Numbered from the stretch's first letter, positions 1-9,650 are shown. The stretch is 24,129 nucleotides of DNA from Saccoglossus kowalevskii (GCF_000003605.2 NW_003158389.1:1-24129), one strand, 5' to 3'. Notes: generated from the sequence alone by a model not told the origin. Program-made: numbers and translations.

Positions 1-662
1 CAGCGGATGCCAGTTTTATTTTTTATCATTTACTAAAATAACACATGTATTTATATTTGTTTGTTGTTTCAATGGTATCATATTGCATTAAATCATAACT
101 ACAAGCAGAAAAAAAAGATGTATAATATTATGGTTATCACGAGGATACTGAAGAGTATGCACCAAGGCAGTACAGGTTCGCATTGACATCCGATACGCGC
201 TGGTCGGTACGATCGTAGTACTACCTTCCTGCATACTTTGAAATATTCTCATGATTACTTATCTTACTCGAACGTTCCGGCGGTGTATGAATTATATGGT
301 AACGATGCACACAATAAACCGGGAGCGTTGGATGTTATTCAATGTGAATGATTTAATATGAGTAATTCATAATCGTTAGCATTGTCATTCAGGATGTAAA
401 TTGATTGCACATAGAAGTCAATCACATAGTTTTCTTTTATACATTTTGCTGAAAGTTTGATTCGACCAGAATATAATAATGTGAATAATTCGCTCTTTAA
501 TATCAGACGCCATGATCTAGACTTGAATATTGTTCCAAAAGACCTTTTTTGTTGGACAATTGGGTACAAAGTATTCATTTCACTAAACACAAAATTATAA
601 GTGTTGAATCACATAGTAGTTAAATTAAAAACCGGGTAAATACATTCTTTAAATGTTTTCAG
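1..662 (+). other. Partial intron 2 leading into exon A1
   Basis: This is the 3' part of the long intron, ending in tttcag at 657-662. It holds a foldback element at 133-258 and the class 1 form of the region before exon A. A short open frame here is interrupted (tga within cattgacatc), and nothing suggests selection on it. The first dozen bases differ from other units (cagcggatgcc against ctgcggaatgcc). Confidence 0.8.
133..258. repeat. Foldback element, copy 1
   Basis: Class 1 form. The spacer has caTtgac in place of catcgac, which weakens the small inner GTCG-CAT-CGAC hairpin. The arms are otherwise intact. Confidence 0.75.
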
Positions 663-749
663 GTTTAGAAACTGAAGCTTCAAGTGAGCTGATGACAACA
701 AGGTCCATCAAAGCGACAACTGCAGCAATTCCTGAAACAACTACGAAAG
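663..749 (+). CDS. Exon A1, Thr/Ser-rich mucin-like repeat (class 1)
   Basis: This is the reference copy of exon A. It has 87 nt, acceptor tttcag, donor gtctgt, and is phase 1 at both ends. The first codon is split (G from the previous exon plus GT) and encodes Gly. The 29-residue product starts GLETEAS and ends KATTAAIPETTTK, with 11 Thr/Ser and no Cys, aromatic residue or hydrophobic stretch, as expected of an extended O-glycosylated stalk. Residues are numbered 1-29 in later entries. Class 1 has E9, R14 and I or V16; class 2 has Q9, G14 and S16. The intron between this exon and B1 is 174 nt. The likely role is a spacer repeat of a secreted polymorphic mucin. Splicing is inferred from splice signals and frame only, without transcript data. 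Confidence 0.83.
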
Positions 750-923
750 GTCTGTTGTAATTACTAACATTTCAGAACTATCGTGAATAAATATATTTAT
801 ATGTATATACTGTATCTAGTCTTCCAAATAAGTGTTCTAGTATTTTATTTAGCTCCACAAAATAATTCAATATTTTAAACAGCCAATTAGTAGTTAAAAT
901 AAAGAATATTTGTTTTATTACAG

Positions 924-1007
924 TTTTGAAAACTGACGCTCCCATACAGCAAACAAGTGAATCCAGAAAAGTGACTACTGTAGAAATTCCTATAGCTACT
1001 ACCGAAG
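924..1007 (+). CDS. Exon B1, Thr/Ser-rich mucin-like repeat (class 1)
   Basis: This is the reference copy of exon B. It has 84 nt, acceptor tgttttattacag, donor gtgagt, and is phase 1 at both ends, so A+B adds exactly 57 codons. The product is 28 residues, starting VLKTDAP and ending KVTTVEIPIATTE, with 8 Thr/Ser. It is numbered 1-28 in later entries: class 1 has I8 (CCC ATA), class 2 has L8 (CCG TTA). It aligns with exon A over its whole length with one gap (KVTTVEIP against KATTAAIP), so the two exon kinds are old paralogues. The long intron 2 follows. Confidence 0.83.
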
Positions 1008-1154
1008 GTGAGTTTTGTTGTCTACATTCTGAAAATAATGATAATATAGATAAGTCTTAATACTGATATTTGACCAGCAAAGTAAGTGCTCATGCATATT
1101 TCCTCATGCATAAGTATGCAAAATTAATTTTTAAAGTTATTTTTCATTCAGGAG

Positions 1155-1186
1155 TTCAAATTAATTTCAAATCTACTGTGGAGTAC
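1155..1186 (+). other. Possible decayed third repeat exon inside intron 2
   Basis: A pyrimidine-rich run ending ttcattcaggag precedes a stretch that, in the same phase as exon B, reads VQINFKSTAE, loosely like the VLKTDAP start of exon B. It occurs once per unit at the same place. There is no consistent 5' splice site, and several units have an in-frame TAG right after it (gagtactag). It could be an exon relic or chance, and similarity to A or B at the DNA level is weak. Confidence 0.18.
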
Positions 1187-1306
1187 CAGTTTTATTGTTT
1201 ATCATTTACTAAAATAACAGATGTATTTATATTTGTTTGTTGTTTCAATGGTATCATATTACATTGAATCATAACTACAAGCAGAAAAAAGATGTATAAT
1301 ATTATG

Positions 1307-1432
1307 GTTATCACGATAATACAGAAAAGTATGCACTAAGGCAGTACAGGGTCGCATCGACATCCGATACGCGCCGGACGGTACGATCATAGTACTGCCT
1401 TTCTGCATACTTTGAAATATTCTCATGATTAC
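1307..1432. repeat. Foldback element, copy 2
   Basis: Class 2 form, with cactaagg in the left arm and gccggacgg in the spacer. The right arm has gcctttctgc in place of gccttcctgc, and the left arm has cacgataat in place of cacgagaat. Confidence 0.75.
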
Positions 1433-1523
1433 TTATGTTACTCGAACGTTCCGGCGGTGTATGAATTATATGGTAACGATGTACACAATAAACCAGTTGC
1501 GTTGGGTGATATTCAATGTGAGT

Positions 1524-1525
1524 GT
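1524..1525. other. 95-bp deletion junction in intron 2, unit 2
   Basis: The text runs gtgagtg|ttgctgaaag. Long units have 95 extra bases at this point (compare 4956-5050). The deletion makes a 97-codon open frame downstream, which appears fortuitous. Confidence 0.85.
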
Positions 1526-1741
1526 TGCTGAAAGTTTGATTCGACTAGAATATAATAATGTGAATAATTCGCTCTTTAATACCAGACGCCGTGATCCAGA
1601 CTTGAATATTGTTCCAAAAGACCTTTCCTTGTTTGACAATTGGGTACAAAGTATTCATTTCACTAAACACAAAATTATAAGTGTTGAATCACATAGCAGT
1701 TCATTTAAAATCGAGTAAATGCATTCTCTAAATGCTTTCAG

Positions 1742-1828
1742 GTTTAGAAACTGAAGCTTCAAGTCAGCTGATGACAACAGGGTCCAGCAAAGCGACTACT
1801 GCAGCAATTCCTGAGACAACTACGAAGG
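1742..1828 (+). CDS. Exon A2, mucin-like repeat (class 2)
   Basis: Class 2 consensus: Q9, G14, S16, ending in AAG codon 29 instead of AAA. Acceptor ctttcag, donor gtcagt. It lies downstream of a short, 734-nt intron 2. Confidence 0.82.
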
Positions 1829-2001
1829 GTCAGTCGTAATTGCTAACATTTCAGAACTATCCTGAATAAATATATATATGTATATACCGTATCTGGTCTT
1901 TCAAATAAGTGTTCTAGTATGTTATTTAGCTCCACAAAATAATTCAATACTTTAAACAGCCAATTAGTAGTTACAAATACATAATATTTGTTTTATTAAA
2001 G

Positions 2002-2085
2002 TTTTGAAAACAGATGCTCCGTTACAGCAAACAAGTGAATCCAGAAAAGCGACTACTGTAGAAATTCCTATAGCTACTACTGAAG
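2002..2085 (+). CDS. Exon B2, mucin-like repeat (class 2)
   Basis: Class 2 form with L8 and the weaker acceptor ttattaaag. Val17 is changed to Ala (GCG), which makes this segment read KATT as in exon A. Donor gtaagt. Confidence 0.82.
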
Positions 2086-2385
2086 GTAAGTTTTGTTGTC
2101 TGCATTCTGAAAATAATGATAATATATATAAGTATTAATACTGATATTTGACCAGCAAAGTAAGGTCTCATGCATAATTCCACATGCATAAGTATGCAAA
2201 ATTAATTTTTAAAGTTATTTTTCATTCAGGATTTCAAATTAATTTCAAATCTACTGCGGAGTACTAGTTTTATTGTTTATCATTTACTAAAATAACACAT
2301 GTATTTATATTTGTTTGTTGTTTCAATGGTATCATATTACATTAAATCATAACTACAAGCAGAAAAAAAGATGTATAATATTATG

Positions 2386-2511
2386 CTTATCACGAGGATA
2401 CAGAAGAGTATGCACCAAGGCAGTACAGGTTCGCATCGACATCCGATACGCGCTGGTCGGTACGATCGTAGTACTACCTTCCTGCATACTTTGAAATATT
2501 CTCATGATTAC
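2386..2511. repeat. Foldback element, copy 3
   Basis: Class 1 form with c in place of g at the first arm base (gcttatc). Copy 11 shares this change, which links units 3 and 11. Confidence 0.75.
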
Positions 2512-2915
2512 TTATCTTACTCGAACGTTCCGGCGGTGTATGAATTATATGGTAACGATGCACACAATAAACCGGGAGCGTTGGATGTTATTCAATGTGA
2601 ATGATTTAATATGAGTAATTCATAATCGTTAGCATTGTCATTCAGGATGTAAATTGATTGCACATAGAAGTCAATCACATAGTTTTCTTTTATACATTTT
2701 GCTGAAAGTTTGATTCGACCAGAATATAATAATGTGAATAATTCGCTCTTTAATATCAGACGCCATGATCTAGACTTGAATATTGTTCCAAAAGACCTTT
2801 TTTGTTGGACAATTGGGTACAAAGTATTCATTTCACTAAACACAAAATTATAAGTGTTGAATCACATAGTAGTTAAATTAAAAACCGGGTAAATGCATTC
2901 TTTAAATGTTTTCAG

Positions 2916-3002
2916 GTTTAGAAACTGAAGCTTCAAGTGAGCTGATGACAACAAGGTCCATCAAAGCGACAACTGCAGCAATTCCTGAAACAACTACGAA
3001 AG
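2916..3002 (+). CDS. Exon A3, mucin-like repeat (class 1)
   Basis: Class 1 with I16. Its donor is gtatgt, closer to consensus than the gtctgt of all other class 1 A exons, so it may splice more efficiently. Confidence 0.82.
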
Positions 3003-3176
3003 GTATGTTGTAATTGCTAACATTTCAGAACTATCGTGAATAAATATATTTATATGTATATACTGTATCTAGTCTTCTAAATAAGTATTCTAGTATTTTA
3101 TTTAGCTCCACAAAATAATTCAATATTTTAAACAGCCAATTAGTAGTTAAAATAAAGAATATTTGTTTTATTACAG

Positions 3177-3262
3177 TTTTGAAAACCGACGCTCCCATAC
3201 AGCAAACAAGTGAATCCAGAAAAAAGTGACTACTGTAGAAATTCCTATAGCTACTACAGAAT
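3177..3262 (+). pseudogene. Exon B3, frame-broken mucin-like repeat (class 1)
   Basis: Two extra A bases in the run after TCC AGA make the exon 86 nt and put a TGA stop directly after the Lys-Lys codons. The last exonic base is T rather than G (AAT|gtaagt), weakening the donor context. Inclusion would truncate the protein. Skipping it joins A3 to A4 in frame. A homopolymer sequencing or assembly error is an alternative, but the changed terminal base is an independent lesion. Confidence 0.75.
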
Positions 3263-3560
3263 GTAAGTTTGTTGTCTGCATTCTGAAAATAATGATGATA
3301 TATATAAGTACTTATTACTGATATTTACCCACAAAGTAAGGGCTCATGCATATTCCTCATGCATAAATATGCAAAATTAATTTTAAAAGTTATTTTCATT
3401 CAGGAGTTCACATTAATTTCAAATCTACTGCGGAATGCCAGTTTTATTGTTTATCATTTACTAAAATAACACATGTATTTATATTTGTTTGTTGTTTCAA
3501 TGGTATCATATTACATTAAATCATAACTACAAGCAGAAAAAAAAGATGTATAATATTATG

Positions 3561-3686
3561 GTTATCACGAGGATACAGAAGAGTATGCACCAAGGCAGTA
3601 CAGGGTCGCATCGACATCCGATACGCGCTGGTCGGTACGATCGTAGTACTACCTTCCTGCATACTTTGAAATATTCTCATGATTAC
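3561..3686. repeat. Foldback element, copy 4
   Basis: Class 1 form with a gggtcgc spacer start. A 77-codon open frame runs across it, but this frame is stopped in class 2 copies (cacTAAgg). Confidence 0.75.
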
Positions 3687-4092
3687 TTATCTTACTCGAA
3701 CGTTCCGGCGGTGTATGAATTATATGGTAACGATGTACACAATAAACTGGGAGACTTGGATGATATTCAAATGTGAGTGAATTAATACGAGTAATTCAGA
3801 ATCATTAGCATTGTCATTCGGGAAGTAAATTGATTGCACATACAAGTCAATCACATAGTTTTCTCTTATACATTTTTGCTGAAAGTTTGATTCGACTAGA
3901 ATATAATAATGTGAATAATTCGCTCTTTAATACCAGACGCCGTGATCTAGACTTCAATATTGTTCCAAAAGACCTTTTTTGTTGGACAATTGGGTACAAA
4001 GTATTCATTTCACTAAACACAAAATTATAAGTGATGAATCGCATAGTAGTTAAATTAAAAACCGGGTAAATGCATTCTTTAAATGTTTTCAG

Positions 4093-4179
4093 GTTTAGAA
4101 ACGGAAGCTTCAAGTGAGCTGATGACAACAAGGTCCGTCAAAGCGACAACTGCAGCAATTCCTGAAACAACTACGAAAG
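4093..4179 (+). CDS. Exon A4, mucin-like repeat (class 1)
   Basis: Class 1 with V16 and a silent ACG at Thr4. Acceptor tttcag, donor gtctgt. Confidence 0.82.
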
Positions 4180-4353
4180 GTCTGTTGTAATTGCTAACAT
4201 TTCAGAACTATCGTCAATAAATATATTTATATGCATATACTGTATCTAGTCTTCTAAATAAGTGTTCTAGTATTTTATTTAGCTCCACAAAATAATTCAA
4301 TATTTTAAACAGCCAATTAGTAGTTAAAATAAAGAATATTTGTTTTATTACAG

Positions 4354-4437
4354 TTTTGAAAACCGACGCTCCCATACAGCAAACTAGTGAATCCAGAAAA
4401 GTGACTACTGTAGAAATTCCTATAGCTACTACCGAAG
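4354..4437 (+). CDS. Exon B4, mucin-like repeat (class 1)
   Basis: Class 1 consensus protein with a silent ACT at Thr11. Acceptor ttacag, donor gtgagt. Confidence 0.82.
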
Positions 4438-4737
4438 GTGAGTTTTGTTGTCTACATTCTGAAAATAATGATAATATATATAAGTATTAATACTTACATT
4501 TGACCAGCAAAGTAAGTGCTCAAGCGTATTTCGTCATGCATAAGTATGCAACATTAATTTTAAAAGTTATTTTTCATTCCGGAGTTCAAATTAATTTCAA
4601 ATCTACTGCGGAGTACTAGTATTATTGTTTATCATTTACTAAAATAACACATGTATTTATATTTGTTTGTTGTTTCAATGGTATCATATTACATTGAATG
4701 ATAACTACTGCAGAAAAAAAAGATGTATAATATTATG

Positions 4738-4863
4738 GTTATCACGAGAATACAGAAAAGTATGCACTAAGGCTGTACAGGCTCGCATCGACATCCGATA
4801 CGCGCCGGACGGTACGATCATAGTACTGCCTTCCTGCATACTTTGAAATATTCTCATGATTAC
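4738..4863. repeat. Foldback element, copy 5
   Basis: Class 2 form. The left arm reads aaggctgtac instead of aaggcagtac, adding a mismatch near the spacer. Confidence 0.75.
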
Positions 4864-4955
4864 TTATCTTACTCGAACGTTCCGGCGGTGTATGAATTAT
4901 ATGGTAACGATGTACACAATAAACCAGTTGCTTTGGGTGATATTCAATGTGAATG

Positions 4956-5050
4956 AATTAATACGAGTAATTCAGAATCGTTAGCATTGTCATTCGGGAT
5001 GTAAATTGATTGCACATACAAGTCAATAACATAGTTTTCTCTTATACATT
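4956..5050. other. 95-bp segment absent from four units
   Basis: Reference copy of the intronic piece missing at 1524/1525, 9651/9652, 20122/20123 and 21202/21203. It is AT-rich with no recognisable gene or splice signal. Confidence 0.8.
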
Positions 5051-5267
5051 TTGCTGAAAGTTTGATTCGAATAGATTATAATAATGTGAATAATTCGCTC
5101 TTTAATACCAGACGCCGTGATCTAGACTTGAATATTGTTCCAAAACACCTTTCCTTGTTTGACAATTGGGTACAAAGTATTCATTTCACTAAACACAAAA
5201 TTATAAGTGTTGAATCACATAGCAGTTAAATTAAAATCGATTAAATGCATTCTCTAAATGCCTTCAG

Positions 5268-5354
5268 GTTTAGAAACTGAAGCTTCAAGTCAGCTGATGA
5301 CAACAGGGTCCAGCAAAGCGACTACTGCAGCAATTCCTGAGACAACTACAAAGG
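5268..5354 (+). CDS. Exon A5, mucin-like repeat (class 2) with GC donor
   Basis: Class 2 protein with a silent ACA at Thr28. The intron begins gccagt, so the GT donor is replaced by GC. GC-AG introns exist but usually have a strong remaining consensus, which is only partly so here. This exon may splice poorly or be skipped. Acceptor ccttcag. Confidence 0.78.
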
Positions 5355-5525
5355 GCCAGTCGTAATTGCTAACATTTCAGAACTATCCTGAATAAATATA
5401 TATATATATACCGTATCTGGTCTTTCAAATAAGTGTTCTAGTATGTTATTTAGCTCCACAAAATAATTCAATACTTTAAACAGCCAATTAGTAGTTACAA
5501 ATACATAATATTTGTTTTATTAAAG

Positions 5526-5609
5526 TTTTGAAAACAGACGCTCCGTTACAGCAAACAAGTGAATCCAGAAAAGTGACTACTGTAGAAATTCCTATAGCTA
5601 CTACTGAAG
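5526..5609 (+). CDS. Exon B5, mucin-like repeat (class 2)
   Basis: Class 2 consensus. Acceptor ttaaag, donor gtaagt. Confidence 0.82.
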
Positions 5610-5910
5610 GTAAGTTTTGTTGTCTGCATTCTGAAAATACTGATAATATATATAAGTATTAATACTGATATTTGACCAGCAAAGTAAGGGCTCATGCATA
5701 TTTCCTCATGCATAACTATGCCAAATTAATTTTAAAAGTTATTTTTCATTCAGGAGTTCAAATTAATTTCAAATCTACTGCGGAATGCCAGTTTTATTGT
5801 TTATCATTTACTAAAATACACATGTATTTATATTTGTTTGTTGTTTCAATGGTATCATATTACATTAAATCATAACTACAAGCAGAAAAAAAAAGATGTA
5901 TAATATTATG

Positions 5911-6036
5911 GTTACCACAAGGATACAGAAGAGTATGCACCAAGGCAGTACAGGGTCGCTTCGACATCCAATACGCGCTGGTCAGTACGATCGTAGTACT
6001 ACCTTCCTGCATACTTTGAAATATTCTCATGATTAC
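5911..6036. repeat. Foldback element, copy 6
   Basis: Class 1 form with gttaccacaagg in the left arm and ccaatacg and ggtcagtac in the spacer. It is one of the more diverged class 1 copies. Confidence 0.72.
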
Positions 6037-6440
6037 TTATCTTACTCGAACGTTCCGGCGGTGTATGAATTATATGCTAACGATGCACACAATAAACCGG
6101 GAGCGTTGGATGCTATTCAATGTGAATGATTTAATATGAGTAATTCATAATCGTTAGCATTTTCATTCAGGATGTAAATTGATTGCACATAGAAGTCAAT
6201 CACATAGTTTTCTCTTATACATTTTGCTGAAAGTTTGATTCGACTAGAATATAATAATGTGAATAATTCGCTCTTTAATACCAGACGCCGTGATCTAGAC
6301 TTGAATATTGTTCCAAAAGTCCTTTCCTTGTTTGACAATTGGGTACAATGTATACATTTCACTGAACACAAAATTATATGTGTTGAATCACATAGCAGTT
6401 AAATTAAAATCGAGTAAATGCACTCTCTAAATGCTTTCAG

Positions 6441-6527
6441 GTTTAGAAACTGAAGCTTCAAGTCAGCTGATGACAACAGGGTCCAGCAAAGCGACGACTG
6501 CAGCAATTCCTGAGACAACTAAGAAGG
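6441..6527 (+). CDS. Exon A6, mucin-like repeat (class 2)
   Basis: Class 2 with Thr28 changed to Lys (AAG) and a silent ACG at Thr19 or Thr20. One potential O-glycosylation site is lost. Donor gtcagt. Confidence 0.82.
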
Positions 6528-6698
6528 GTCAGTCGTAATTGCTAACATGTCAGAACTATCCTGAATAAATATATATGTATATACTGTATCTGGTCTTTCA
6601 AATAAGTGTTCTAGTATGTTATTTAGCTCCACAAAATAATTCAATACTTTAAACAGCCAATTAGTAGTTACAAATACATAATATTTGTTTTATTAAAG

Positions 6699-6782
6699 TT
6701 TTGAAAACAGACGCTCCGTTACAGCAAACAAGTGAATCCAGAAAAGTGACTACTGTAGAAATTCCTATAGCTACTACTGAAG
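6699..6782 (+). CDS. Exon B6, mucin-like repeat (class 2)
   Basis: Class 2 consensus with an exon sequence like B5. Acceptor ttaaag, donor gtaagt. Confidence 0.82.
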
Positions 6783-7082
6783 GTAAGTTTTGTTGTCTGC
6801 ATTCTGAAAATACTGATAATATATATAAGTATTAATACTGATATTTGACCAGCAAAGTAAGGGCTCATGCATATTTTCTCATGCATAACTATGCCAAATT
6901 AATTTTTAAAGTTATTTTTTATTCAGGAGTTCAAATTAATTACAAATCTACTACGGAGTACTAGTTTTATTGTTTATCATTTACTAAAATAACACATGTA
7001 TTTATATTTGTTTGTTGTTTCAATGGTATCATATTACATTGAATGATAACTACAAGCAGAAAAAAAGATGTATAATATTATG

Positions 7083-7208
7083 GTTATCACGAGAATACAG
7101 AAAAGTATGCACTAAGGGTGTACAGGGTCGCATCGACATCCGATACGCGCCGGACGGTACGATCATAGTACTGCCTTCCTGCATACTTTGAAATATTCTC
7201 ATGATTAC
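7083..7208. repeat. Foldback element, copy 7
   Basis: Class 2 form. The left arm reads aagggtgtac, giving two changes against the right arm. Confidence 0.73.
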
Positions 7209-7612
7209 TTATCTTACTCGAACGTTCCGGCGGTGTATGAATTATATGGTAACGATATACACAATAAACCAGTTGCGTTGGGTGATATTCAATGTGAGTG
7301 AATTAATACGAGTAATTCAGAATCGTTAGCATTGTCATTCGGGATGCAAATTGATTGCACACACAAGTCAATCACATTGTTTTCTCTTATACATTTTGCT
7401 GAAAGTTTGATTCGACTAGAATATAATAATGTGAATAATTCGCCCTTTAATACCAGACGACGTGATCTAGACTTGAATATTGTTCCAAAAGACCTTTCCT
7501 TGTTTGACAATTGGGTACAAAGTATTCATTTCACTAAACACAAAATTATAAGTGTTGAATCACATAGCAGTTAATTTAAAATCGAGTAAATGCATTCTCT
7601 AAATGCTTTCAG

Positions 7613-7699
7613 GTTTAGAAACTGACGCTTCAAGTCAGCTGATGACAGCAGGGTCCAGCAAAGCGACTACTGCAGCAATTCCTGAGACAACTACGAAGG
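7613..7699 (+). CDS. Exon A7, mucin-like repeat (class 2)
   Basis: Class 2 with E5 changed to Asp and T13 changed to Ala. Acceptor ctttcag, donor gtcagt. Confidence 0.82.
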
Positions 7700-7872
7700 G
7701 TCAGTCGTAATTGCTAACATTTCAGAACTATCCTGAATAAATATATATATGTATATACCGTATCTGGTCTTTCAAATAAGTGTTCTAGTATGTTATTTAG
7801 CTCCACAAAATAATTCAATACTTTAAACAGCCAATTAGTAGTTACAAATACATAATATTTGTTTTATTAAAG

Positions 7873-7956
7873 TTTTGAAAACAGACACTCCATTACAGCA
7901 AACAAGTGAATCCAGAAAAGTGACTACTGTAGAAATTCCTATAGCTACTACTGAAG
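7873..7956 (+). CDS. Exon B7, mucin-like repeat (class 2)
   Basis: Class 2 with A6 changed to Thr and a silent CCA at Pro7. Acceptor ttaaag, donor gtaagt. Confidence 0.82.
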
Positions 7957-8258
7957 GTAAGTTTTGTTGTCTGCATTCTGAAAATAATGATAATATATAT
8001 AAGTATTAATACTGATATTTGACCAGCAAAGTAAGTGCTCATGCATATTTCCTCATGCATAAGTATGCAAAATTAATTTTTAAAGTTATTTTTCATTCAT
8101 GAGTTCAAATTAATTTCAAATCTACTGCGGAATGCCAGTTTTATTGTTTATCATTTACTAAAATAACACATGTATTTATATTTGTTTGTTGTTTCAATGG
8201 TATCATATTACATTAAATCATAACTACAAGCAGAAAAAAAAAGATGTATAATATTATG

Positions 8259-8384
8259 GTTATCACGAGGATACAGAAGAGTATGCACCAAGGCAGTACA
8301 GGGTCGCATCGACATCCGATACGCGCTGGTCGGTACGATCGTAGTACTACCTTCCTGCATGCTTTGAAATATTCTCATGATTAC
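8259..8384. repeat. Foldback element, copy 8
   Basis: Class 1 form. The right arm has tgcatgct for tgcatact, which breaks one pair. Confidence 0.75.
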
Positions 8385-8789
8385 TTATCTTACTCGAACG
8401 TTCCGGCGGTGTATGAATTATATGGTAACGATGTACACAATAAACCGGGAGAATTGGATGATATTCAAATGTGAGTGAATTAATACGAGTAATTCATAAT
8501 CATTAGCATTGTCATTCGGGATGTAAATTGATTGCACATACATGTCAATCACATAGTTTTCTCTTATACATTTTGCTGAAAGTTTGATTCGACTAGAATA
8601 TAATAATGTGAATAATTCGCATTTTAATACGAGACGCCGTGATCTAGACTTGAATATTGTTCCAAAAGACCTTTTTTGTTGGACAATTGGCTACAAAGTA
8701 TTCATTTCACTAAACACAAAATTATAAGTGATGAATCACATAGTAGTTAAATTAAAAACCGGGTAAATGCATTCTTTAAATGTTTTCAG

Positions 8790-8876
8790 GTTTAGAAACT
8801 GAAGCTTCAAGTGAGCTGATGACAACAAGGTCCGTCAAAGCGACAACTGCAGCAATTCCTGAAACAACTATGAAAG
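8790..8876 (+). CDS. Exon A8, mucin-like repeat (class 1)
   Basis: Class 1 with V16 and T28 changed to Met (ATG). Acceptor tttcag, donor gtctgt. Confidence 0.82.
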
Positions 8877-9050
8877 GTCTGTTGTAATTGCTAACATTTC
8901 AGAACTATCGTGAATAAATATATTTATATGTATATAATGTATCTAGTCTTCTAAATAAGTGTTCTAGTATTTTATTTAGCTCCACAAAATAATTCAATAT
9001 TTTAAACAGCCAATTAGTAGTTAAAATAAAGAATATTTGTTTTATTACAG

Positions 9051-9134
9051 TTTTGAAAACCGACGCTCCCATACAACAAACAAGTGAATCCAGAAAAGTG
9101 ACTACTGTAGAAATTCCAATAGCTACTACCGAAG
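9051..9134 (+). CDS. Exon B8, mucin-like repeat (class 1)
   Basis: Class 1 consensus protein with silent CAA at Gln9 and CCA at Pro23. Acceptor ttacag, donor gtgagt. Confidence 0.82.
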
Positions 9135-9433
9135 GTGAGTTTAGTTGTCTACATTCTGAAAATAATGATAATATATATAAGTATTAATACTTACATTTGA
9201 CCAGCAAAATAAGTGCTCATGCGTATTTCGTCATGCATAAGTATGAAACATTAATTTTAAAAGTTATTTTTCATTCCGGAGTTCAAATTAATTTCAAATC
9301 TACTGCGGAGTACTAGTTTTATTGTTTATCATTTACTAAAATAACACATGTATTTATATTTGTTTGTTGTTTCAATGGTATCATATTACATTAAATCATA
9401 ACTACAGCAGAAAAAAAGATGTATAATATTATG

Positions 9434-9559
9434 GTTATCACGAGAATACAGAAGAGTATGCACTAAGGCAGTACAGGGTCGCATCGACATCGATACGCGC
9501 CGGACGGTACGATCATAGTACTGCCTTTTCTGCATACTTTGAAATATTCTCATGATTAC
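9434..9559. repeat. Foldback element, copy 9
   Basis: Class 2 form with a one-base loss in the spacer (catcgatacg) and a one-base gain in the right arm (gccttttctgc), so the total length is unchanged. Confidence 0.73.
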
Positions 9560-9650
9560 TTATCTTACTCGAACGTTCCGGGGGTGTATGAATTATATGG
9601 TAACGATGTACACAATAAACCAGTTGCGTTGGGTGATATTCAATGTGAGT

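Noticed and set aside
1070-1267. 65-codon open frame over the possible relic exon
   Set aside because: It begins at a TTG, is broken by TAG in many units, and is rich in Phe, Ile and Tyr as expected of random AT-rich DNA.
1348-1390. gggtcgcatcgacatcc as a tRNA-type B box (SINE origin)
   Set aside because: It only loosely resembles GGTTCGANTCC, no A box lies upstream, and there is no 3' poly(A) or simple repeat tail.
2592-2843. 83-codon open frame on the minus strand, recurring in class 1 units
   Set aside because: It is antisense to AT-rich intron, varies in start and length between units, and has no recognisable domain or composition of a real protein.
2940-2980. CTGATGA in exon A as a hammerhead ribozyme core (schistosomes carry hammerhead repeats)
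   Set aside because: No GAAA at the right distance closes a short stem II, no flanking stems I and III are seen, and the bases are explained by codons Leu-Met-Thr.
3537-3772. Possible cassette exon spanning the foldback element, from aagcag to caaat|gtgagt
   Set aside because: The upstream tract is not pyrimidine-rich, the length (236 nt) is not a multiple of three, the A run at its start varies between units, and class 2 units carry a TAA in the longest frame.
3489-3776. 95-codon open frame starting MLFQWYH, recurring in class 1 units
   Set aside because: It lies in intron 2 over the inverted repeat, is stopped in class 2 units, and recurs only because whole units were copied.
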